Below are positions 56,524 through 64,000 of a stretch of DNA of 64,000 bases, one piece after another; position 1 is the stretch's first letter, and each line of letters starts with the position of its first letter. Source of the DNA: Liolophura sinensis. Taxonomy: Eukaryota; Mollusca; Polyplacophora; Chitonida; Chitonidae. The stretch spans positions 32,391,645 to 32,455,644 of the forward strand of contig NC_088305.1 of NCBI RefSeq assembly GCF_032854445.1, given 5' to 3'. Both the position numbers and the translations under genes were made by a program. The notes under the pieces are model-generated. The model was not told the origin of the DNA. It did not search any database and worked only from the letters and a program-made list of their open reading frames with translations.

Positions 56524-56958
56524 TCTTCTTAAGTTTCTTTGCTTAATCAAATGTGTTTTGTCTAAGCAATATAAAAATACTATGCCTGTGTAGTATTTGA
56601 CTTTTTGATTTTTTTTTGATTGGTGTTTTACGCCGTACTCAAGAATATTTCACTTATACGACGGCGGCCAGCATTATGGTGGGTGGAAACCGGGCACAGC
56701 CCGGGGGAAACCCACAACCATCCGCAGGTTGCTGGCAGACCTTCCCACGTACGGCCGGAGAGGAAGGCAGCATGAGCTAGTCTTGAACTCACAGCGACCG
56801 CATTGGTGAGAGGCTTCTGGGTCATTACGCTGCGCTAGCGCGCTAACCGACTGAGCCACGGAGGCCCCGTTGACTTTTTGAGAAACACTCTTTGTTGGAC
56901 TTCAGCATACTTAAAATACTTCCGACTTAAGCAATTTACTGAACTTAAGATGTGTCGT
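56524..56958. mobile_element. MITE-like element splitting R2 and carrying a SINE
   Basis: The left edge TCTTAAGTTTCTTTGCTTAA (about 56528-56547) and the right edge TTAAGCAATTTACTGAACTTAAGA (about 56929-56952, reading across the repeat) are imperfect inverted repeats. Without the SINE at 56609-56869 the element would be about 170 bp. Exact borders and target duplication are not resolved. Confidence 0.55.
56609..56869 (-). mobile_element. SINE-A, full length, with perfect target duplication
   Basis: This is the best-preserved copy. On the minus strand: GGGGCCTCCGTGGCTCAGTC (A-box-like TGGCTCAGTCGG), GACCCAGAAGCCTCTCACC, a B-box-like GTGAGTTCAAG, CATGCTGCCTTCCTCTCCGG, ACGTGGGAAGGTCTGCCAGC, CCCCCGGGCTGTGCCCGG, TAAGTGAAATATTCTTGAG and a poly-A-like tail. 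It is flanked by perfect TTGACTTTTTGA at 56597-56608 and 56870-56881. Open frames across it (56628-56859) are shadows. Confidence 0.95.
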
Positions 56959-57045
56959 GAAACTGGGCACCGATTTCACCCGTTACGCGTAACCAGTTGG
57001 TAACTAACACGCTGTAGTTACTGCTCTGTTTTTATTGTACAGGCT
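56959..57045 (+). repeat. R2, 3' part of the split copy
   Basis: GGGCACCGATTTCACCCGTTA, GTAACCAGTTGGTAAC and TTACTGCTCTGTTTTTATTG correspond to the CTGTATTTCACCGGTGACC to CTGCTCTGGTTTTAATTTC part of 29848-29910. Confidence 0.68.
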
Positions 57046-58797
57046 CTAGAGTTCAGTTCTATAATTTGGTCTACCATATTGCCCTGTAACACTAATCCAA
57101 CCGTCTTATCCACTGTACATCTACAAGGTAACAGACAAATCAAATGCAATCAAATGGCGCGTTTCTAAAAAAAATCAGGGAAATGGCCGTTAAAACTATG
57201 GACCAGGATTTACTTCTTAAAAACGTAACGTTTAAGCGGTTTGGAGCGGATCGACGTATCGCTTGTGCTCGCCACACGTGTTTGGTGGCGGATCGCCAAA
57301 GGTTTCTGCTCACCACGTTTCTAAGAAAGAGATTCGTTGCCCTTGTGTCTGCTACGCGAGCCGGTTCAGGATCACTTTTGGTGCTCGAGAAGCCTGTTTG
57401 GTGGCCATAATGTATGTGTTCGCCAGGCGTGCATTGACCAAGGCAAAGCTTGTAGTATGCCAAGATAATCATCTATGTGTCATTTGTGTTTTCAGTCGGA
57501 GCGATCTCTTCTAAGGTCACGAACCGCGATGGAAAGTATCCGAGCGGCATCCGAGAGAGGCCCCTAAAACTTCATCATATATTCCATCTCGTGACCGTGT
57601 CAATTATTCAGAAGGAGGGGATTATAACCACGGCAGATCAACCAGCTGAATAAAGCTGAATACGTTGTTTTGATCACAATGCCTCTGTGCTCAGTCCACG
57701 CAATCGGCTTTCTGAACACGCACCGATCTCATCGCTTCCACAATGACGGCCTGGACGTCTGGTCTCGACTTATACTTTATCCTGAACATATGCTCAGGCA
57801 TGCCGGTGCTCTGTGTCCTTTTATACTCAATTCCTCATTAACCTGCACAGGCGCTTCGGAATTATTCCTGTCGTTCAGCTTTCTTACCCGATAGTGTTTT
57901 CTTTTGAGGTATTGGCCAATGTGAAACGATCTTTGTAGTGCTTAGACAAATGAAACTGTCCTACACCTGTCCGAATACATTCGTTACAATAGAAAAGACA
58001 TATTTCCAGTTCTGGAAATCTTCAAGGAGAGAGGAATTTTATGTTGCAGAAAACATGAAAGCAAACCGATTGCTGGGTTCATAGTCATTTTATTTGGAAT
58101 GATAAACAGGGGACAAACACTCCTTATGAAACGTGCTTGCGAAGTTCTTTTCCTTTTTGTTTACATTTGATAGCGAGGTTACTCATGAACGACATCAGAA
58201 TTATCCCACTTGGAGCAGCTTTGCATTCAAATCGGTGTAAATGTAGCATCAAAAACTTCATTTGACAAAAACCATGGTTGATTGTTAAGATATATATCAG
58301 CCTTTTTTAATGCCAAGAGTCTTACATGAAGAGTCAATCTTCCAAATGGTTTGAATTGTCAGTGAATTTTCCAATCCTAATATTCCGTACATTCTTAATA
58401 GCGGTGCATAAAATAACGACAGCGTCAGTCTGGATATGATCTTAGCATTGTACTAGAGGTTGCGCACTAAAGACGATTAAAGCTGTATTTCACCATTATC
58501 AATGCTAGCAGCTATAAACCGTTAATTGGAATATTACTGCACTAATAATGAGGTACCGTTCATTTTCCAGGACAGCATTTAATCACTTTTATGCGACAGT
58601 TTTACGATGACAAGAGCTATTTAGTGATGGCGAACTGCCCTGAAAACCGTACTGCACTAATAGCTGGTTTAGTGTTATAGATATCTCCAGGGACTGGTAC
58701 TTTCATATCACAATTTTCTCAAACCTGTTTTGGATGCCATTGTTTCAAAATCTTGGCGGATGTAACATGTAACCTGAAGCAAATATTTTTATTGCTT
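57046..58797. other. Non-coding sequence, no clear gene
   Basis: Locally CpG-richer at 57140-57500, with a hairpin-forming CGCCAC...GTGGCG near 57270-57292 and open frames on both strands (57140-57514) that I do not recognise. The rest is A+T-rich and unique. Confidence 0.4.
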
Positions 58798-58850
58798 TAT
58801 TTATTTGATTGAAGTTTTACGCTGTACTCAAGAATATTTCACTTATACCA
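58798..58850 (-). mobile_element. SINE-A, 3' fragment
   Basis: ATTTATTTGATTGAAGTTTT, ACGCTGTACTCAAGAATATT and TCACTTATAC match the extreme 3' end of SINE-A. Confidence 0.82.
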
Positions 58851-59485
58851 CATGTAGTTCTGTGCCATATCAGTAAAACCATGTACCACAAATACACTCA
58901 TCTGCAATCCCTATGTGCCTCCTCGCCTGTGCTAAGGCTATCCAGTGCTTAAATTCATACATAGAACATTGCCTGGAATGGAAACACATCCTCATTTAAG
59001 ACATCTCCAATGCTAAGTTCACGTACCAACAATATCAAACGGCATGTTAGGGGACTACCACAGCCACTGATTTCAGGTGAGGCATACCAGATACAGTAGT
59101 ATTATGCCTTCTAAATTCATTAGTTTAGACAAGCTTTCAAATTTCCCAGAAATGTCGAGTCCCAACATTCCATTTTAATTTATCACATTAGTTGTTGTGG
59201 AAGTAATGCGATGGAGCTAGACTAAGCTGCTTCAAAGATTCATGATACCTTCCGCTTCCACTACAAACCTAGACTGACCGAACGGGAAAGGAAGTCTAAT
59301 GTGATCAATCAGCAGAACGGCACACAGTACTGGTAGGTTTGCGCCATCACATATACACTAAAAATAGCAGTTTCCTTCATAAATACCTTTCTTTCTCACT
59401 TTATAACCTTGTCCTGGTGTTTCTTTATAAAGACGGTCTTTAGCAATTAAAGCGATGTGTATATTATAGTAATAATTTGACGTGT
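58851..59485. other. Non-coding sequence, no gene seen
   Basis: Unique A+T-rich sequence. Confidence 0.5.
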
Positions 59486-59555
59486 GCTATGTAAAGATGT
59501 CACATGTTCAACCTGTGTAAACATATCACATGTTCAACCTATGTAAACATATCAC
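59486..59555. repeat. 26-bp tandem repeat, about 2.5 copies
   Basis: CACATGTTCAACCT(G/A)TGTAAA followed by CATAT starts at 59501 and 59527, with partial units on both sides. Confidence 0.88.
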
Positions 59556-59804
59556 GTTTACTCTAATGAACACATTTTTACATGTTTATCGTCTATTTGT
59601 TTTTCCTGAAATCATCCACCACATGAAAATCAATCTTTTACATGTTTACAACAATAATCACATAGTCTTTCCGAATAAACGCCAGGGGACGCTTAGAGCC
59701 TATAACAGAAATGTGTTTATACACCAAAACTTTTGTCAATGTGTTATCACGACATATCTAAAGGTTAATTCCGAAAACTACGTACCTCTCTTACTTGCTC
59801 TCCC

Positions 59805-59878
59805 CCGGTCTGGTAACAGAGAGGTTAGAACCACACACCTTGTAAGCAAAAGACCCGGGTTCAATCCCTGTTTGAACC
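59805..59878 (+). pseudogene. tRNA-like sequence (SINE head or tRNA relic)
   Basis: It contains CCTTGTAAGCAAAAGACCCG, and GGGTTCAATCC is a near-perfect B box. The CTTGTAA segment is where an anticodon loop (TGT, threonine) would be, and its 3' stem half GCAAA is intact. The 5' half, expected TTTGC, is CACAC, so the stem is lost. The T-arm can form four of five pairs. It is not a functional tRNA and falls inside the open frame 59530-59973, which is therefore not credible. Confidence 0.6.
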
Positions 59879-60061
59879 AAGAAACAGTCTTGGTAATTTC
59901 TATGTTGTTGCTCAATAAAAGTGATGTACACAGTCTTACAAACATTGGTAAAGCCGGTGTCTCTCTATCTTGATAACCATTTGTCAACCATCAACAAGCT
60001 TTTCAGGTCAACACAGTCTCAATACTAAGGTCCAAACCAAGATATAAATATAATAAACAAG

Positions 60062-60175
60062 ACTACAGCATAGAGAGTAAAAGTAGAGCAATGACGACTG
60101 TAAGATAGCTGGCAAATGCCCACACAAAACGCGTGAAATACGGTCTCTGGTCAGCTTAGCTTACTTCGGGGTTTT
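60062..60175 (-). repeat. Dispersed repeat R2, 3' part
   Basis: On the minus strand: CCGTATTTCACGCGTTTTG, TTTGCCAGCTATCTTACAG, TCGTCATTGCTCTACTTTTA and TCTCTATGCTGTAGTC match the R2 copies at 42785-42956 and 46970-47135. Confidence 0.68.
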
Positions 60176-61390
60176 CAATAAGTAACTGTCCTTGATCTGG
60201 GCAAAACTGAACTCACTGTAAGTGTAATAAGAGAGCCACTGAAGTGGACATGAACAAGTTGCTTTTTAACTCAGTGCGTGCTTTTAGCTTTTGACCACGG
60301 CGTCCCCTGGCCAACGGGACGTCATGTTTGCGCATGCAGGTCTGTCGGTCAGAAGACATCAGACCTGACACTTGCCGATTGCCATTGAATGTCCGAATTC
60401 AGACCGGTCAGCGTGGGTGTTATACATGCCCACTGACTTAACCAAGAAAACATGGATTTTCTTTTATCGTCCTGCCTTGATAGATCTCTGCCTGGGTAAA
60501 TGTTAATCTAAGTCGACCTTGACCCTGATTACCGTCTAGCTACAACTGGACTTTGCTGCTCTACTATTTCAGTGTAGCTTAATTGTTTTTCACTTTCAGC
60601 TAGAAATCATACCCGTTACATATATTACATGTACGATCGGGGCAAAACCATCTTAATACATGCACAAAATTACCCAGAAATTTTGGTTTGACCCTTTGAA
60701 GTTTTGATTCGCAAAGATGATTAGTCTTGAAAGCTTGGATTGTCAGAGTTTTGGCAGCTTGGGGAAGAACGTGCCATTCTGCCGATCAAAGCCCTTGGAC
60801 AAACAGAAAGCGTTGGGTTGAGACACGAACTCTGGAAATGAAATAGGCCATAGCGTCAAAATACCTCAGAATTATTTTCGACAAATTTCAGAAGGGAAAG
60901 GTTTAAACACAGTGCAGCACACTTTGTGGGTTAGATGAGGAAAAACTCGAAGAGAAGGAGTTTACATTGGCCACGAAGCGATCTCAGCCTAAAGTCCTTC
61001 ATGGTCTGAAGATACAAGAAAATAAAAAATACAGACAAAGCGGATTGAAACCCAAGCTGTTTGGTATAACAGTAAATATCGACTACCTGTTTTCCCAAGT
61101 GTGCATTTTATTTCTTCATGTAGGTGCAACGTGACTTAATTTTCGATTAAACTTTTAAAGCCCTAAGAGATGTCTTAAATGGTATTTAACTCTAAACACG
61201 TTTATGACTGACTATTGAGAACAGAAACATACGAATTTATAACGGTAAATACCGCTACAGTTTGATGACACTTCTCATACATATTCACGATGTTGGTATA
61301 AAATATGTATAGTCCAAAATATAGACGCATATACCATCATAAACAGGGGGAGATTGCAGATCGAATTGTTTTGCCTCCAAACATACATAT
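60176..61390. other. Non-coding sequence, no gene seen
   Basis: Unique sequence. No open frame above 60 codons and no repeat recognised. Confidence 0.5.
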
Positions 61391-61535
61391 AAAAATGTCC
61401 TACTGTGTCAAGTGACTTGTCCAAAATGTTCGGCAACGTTCGCAGATATTAATTTACACATCAAATCCTTGATCCATGACGCTTCAAATAGTTGCCTAAC
61501 ATTTCTTACTGGTCACATGGTACAGTAAGACTTTT
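61391..61535. mobile_element. R4, short inverted-repeat element (MITE-like)
   Basis: The left arm (61391-61434: AAAAATGTCCTACTGTGTCA, then AGTGACTTGTCCAAAATG) and the right arm (61490-61535: GTTGCCTAACATTTCTTACT, then GGTCACATGGTACAGTAAG) are imperfect inverted repeats of about 45 bp. They surround a 55-bp centre. Similar arms occur at 18385-18425 and 48054-48335. No target duplication was found. Confidence 0.5.
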
Positions 61536-63209
61536 TACCTTTAGCCGTAAAGCAGCTGGAACAAGGGGTTCAGCTTACAAGAATTTTCATTTCTGTTAAT
61601 ATGTAGGCTTCATGGACTCTTCATAAATGGTAGTGATTTAAATTTCAATGACTAATATTTGATCGCCCTTTTGGTGACTTTTGATGACTGGAAGGTTTCA
61701 GTGACACTATGATGTTCAAACAGTTCTCTGACCTGATTCGTAATTTGTATTGCTGATTGACAGACCACAATATTATCGATTCCATTAATCCACTGGACAC
61801 AAATACAAGTTCCAGCGAAACTTATTCTGGAAAAAGTATTTATTCCTTCAAGATCATTGGTAATATTGACTTGTGTCGTGCTGGATTTCCCTCTGATTTG
61901 TGGCTAATCACCCAAATATGAAGACATGCTTTCCCACGCTAATCAAGACAATAGTTGATTCTATTATCGTCCACAGTACATTAGAACCATACGGGGTTCT
62001 CTGCTTGATTCATTGAGCGTTCGACAGCGAGTGAAGTAGATAGACCACTCCAACGGTCCGCGAAGACCCCAAGGTTTGTCCGCTCTTTTCTTGGGTACAC
62101 GCTCAGACGTCAGTTGAGACGACACTAACCCCACACCGGACCTCTCTGGCGGTGTCCGGGGCTGAGGTGCGTGACCCGAACAATTCCAACCATATTTTTA
62201 TGGGTTAGTCGAGATTAGATGACATAATAGCTAATCGAGTTGATGGGCTTTTTTCACGGGTTACTGGGCACTTTTCTCTCTTCATCCCCTCTGGCCTTTC
62301 TTCGAAAACCAGCTCTCTTATCTCCGAGGACAAAGGAACGAGTCTAAGCGGAAAACAAACGCAGAGAATGGTCTTTCGTTTACACACGTTATGGAATTTC
62401 AAACCACGGTCGACTTTTCTGAAACTAAAGACCTCGATTGTTTTCAAAGGGATCTGTGTTTTTCGTCATCAGCATCTAAGATTTGTTTGTATGCGTGCGA
62501 TTTAGCGTAGTTTTGGCATCAAGCTGGTCAAAACCGAGTTCAGCATTTTTATAGAATCTACTTCAGAAGTAAACTGTACATTACACTGCGTGGTCCTCAA
62601 AGGGCGCCTTTCGGCAAGTTGCGAAAAAAAGGGTAACGGTCGGCTGGGTGGCATTTTCTACATCTGAAATGCTGGTTCGATACAATTTCTACATATTTAT
62701 GAAGAATCTTCCTCTTTCTACGGCAAACACGTACATGTAGATATGACTGGTCGGTGAAAAGACAATAACTGAAGAATATAGCCAGCCACTTACATACACC
62801 TATTTTAGTGTAAGTCATTGAGCAATGCATGTCTGTGGAAGTTTCCATTAAAGCCCAGTGCATATTCCTTTCTATCCTGTGATGCTTTAGTGAAGCGCCA
62901 ATAAAAATAACTTAAATCGTAATTTAAATTGGTTACATTTTCTATGCAATAAAAATCATTGTTAATTAACCAGTTAAGAATTCATCTTATTCATTCCTAA
63001 CTAAGTTGTTTCGTTTTAGGAAAAAGTGGTGCATTTCCTGCGCAAGTATTTTTTTTCTTTTTTTTGATGTGTAAAAGTTATCAATTTTCGACAGCATAAC
63101 CGATCGTTATCCATTTCATCATTACAGTCTCATATAGAATTGTCTGTAACTGTAATTTTGGTTTTATATTGTCAATACACGACAGCAACAGCAAACCACT
63201 GGACGAAAA
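61536..63209. other. Non-coding sequence, no clear gene
   Basis: Apparently unique. A less A+T-rich block at 61990-62450 includes the tract GGACCTCTCTGGCGGTGTCC and an 80-codon minus-strand frame (62205-62447) without a family. A promoter or other control region is possible but unsupported. Confidence 0.4.
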
Positions 63210-63360
63210 CGAGGTTCTTGAACGAATCCACCAAGATAGTCAGGTCAGAAAATACTCAGAGAGGAGAACGAATTCGCTCACATGGTCAGGTCAGCAGATC
63301 CTTTGGTAGGGGAACGAATCCGTCGGCAATATGGTCAGGCTAGCAAATCCTCTGTCAGGA
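63210..63360. repeat. Diverged tandem repeat, about 50-55-bp period, 3 copies
   Basis: GAACGAATCC.CC, GAACGAATTCGCTCACATGG and GAACGAATCCGTCGGCAATA each precede TGGTCAGG(T/C)(C/T)AGCA.ATCCT or a worn form of it. Confidence 0.8.
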
Positions 63361-63542
63361 AATTGCCCTGCACCTGACTGGCCCTCTCCGGCTGTGCGCA
63401 TAATGTGAATCAGGGAAATACCAAGCCAATAAACAGTTCTGCTTTTAGCAGATACTGAGTAGAAGAAGTGTTATGATGAATTTTGTTGTCGCTATTGGTG
63501 ATATTATATTGGTGTGTCGGGGAGGAATGGGGTTGAGGTTCT

Positions 63543-63640
63543 GAGGGGTTGAGCGGGGGGGGGGGAGGGGGAGAAGGCTTTAGGGTAATTGGCGATGGCG
63601 ATCTTCAGTGAGCGAGATCAGAGGGGGGTGGGGTAGGGTA
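63543..63640 (+). other. G-rich tract, possible G-quadruplex cluster
   Basis: Runs of four, eleven, five and more guanines lie within 63543-63574 (a GGGGGGGGGGGAGGGGGAG core). A second group, GAGGGGGGTGGGGTAGGG, lies at 63621-63638. Both meet the simple four-run G-quadruplex pattern. The longest run may also be assembly-sensitive. Confidence 0.75.
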
Positions 63641-64000
63641 TTTCCTACCTTGACACCTTCAGGCTGTCAGATATTGGACTGTTTTAGCTCTACATATCCT
63701 GCTCCATAATGGATCGTTCATTCAGTAAACCACAACAGCGTTTTATAACCCTCTGAGCTGTTGCATAAAAGTCATTCCACTCGTATAAATATCCCTGTCA
63801 AAAGGGATTTCCTCGCTTTTCTCTTCCGAATTTTCAATTTCCGGTAAAACCCACCCCTACTCGTTTGCCCCATGATATACGACGCATATTTCGCTCCCGT
63901 TTTAAAGAAATGAAAATCTGTCTTTTGCAAGGGAATGAAAATTAATTAAACGTCAATGTAAATCAGCGTAGAGATGAGAGACACGAATATTAATGTTGCG
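63641..64000. other. Non-coding sequence, no gene seen
   Basis: Unique, A+T-rich sequence to the window edge. It includes a homeodomain-type AATTAATTAAAC near 63940, of unknown meaning. Confidence 0.5.

Noticed and set aside
58470-58520. GCTGTATTTCACC as another R2 copy
   Set aside because: Only about 15 bp match, too little to separate from chance.
59530-59973. 147-codon plus-strand open frame
   Set aside because: It runs through a tRNA-like relic and a short tandem repeat, so a conserved protein is very unlikely.

Overview
The window reads as animal nuclear DNA that is almost entirely non-coding. No intact, recognisable protein-coding gene, rRNA, functional tRNA, operon or CRISPR array is visible. 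Most of it is A+T-rich single-copy sequence with stop codons in all frames. It is interrupted by short interspersed elements, inverted-repeat elements, one dead LINE and an unusual number of tandem arrays. The tRNA-headed SINEs, with tails such as (ATAA)n and (GTGA)n and 3' ends around 'AAATATTCTTGAGTACG', resemble elements I associate with molluscs and related lophotrochozoans. That host guess is inference from pattern recognition, not a database result.

Local names used here: SINE-A (tRNA-like head, 3' end with AAATATTCTTGAGTACG), SINE-B (tRNA-like head, (GTGA)n tail), SINE-C and SINE-D (other tRNA-headed repeats), and R2, R3 and R4 (three unclassified dispersed repeats, recognised only because copies inside the window match each other).

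Layout. 1-9.5 kb: mostly unique sequence with a 51-bp tandem array, one R3, one SINE-A, a 20-bp palindrome and one small candidate exon. 9.5-14 kb: a 26-28-bp minisatellite, a SINE-A with target duplications beside an R3, one R2 and one candidate exon. 14-18 kb: unique. 18-22 kb: a cluster of short tandem arrays, including about 1 kb of an 18-bp repeat lying within a segmental duplication. 23-32 kb: unique sequence with SINEs, two of them with clean target-site duplications, and a 54-bp array. 32.3-34.5 kb: a decayed L1/Tx1-like LINE, followed almost at once by 3.1 kb of a 42-bp satellite (34.5-37.6 kb). 38-44 kb: SINE-D, a dispersed repeat with an internal 32-bp expansion, a 29-bp array split by an R2, and an R3. 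45-46 kb: the best candidate for a promoter plus small gene. 46-51 kb: SINE and R2 fragments, R4 and a 38-bp array. 54-57 kb: two minus-strand coding-like ORFs and a three-layer nested insertion. 57-64 kb: mostly unique sequence with small repeats and a G-rich tract.

There is no gene set here that acts as a pathway. Many of the longer ORFs are side effects of tandem repeats with periods of 12, 18, 30, 42, 51 or 54 bp, all multiples of three. Five short ORFs (2290-2475 +, 13009-13335 -, 45657-45920 +, 54444-54665 - and 55047-55409 -) have coding-like features and are offered as low-confidence exon candidates. I did not find convincing evidence of a novel biological system. The most informative signals are the nested and duplicated repeat structures.
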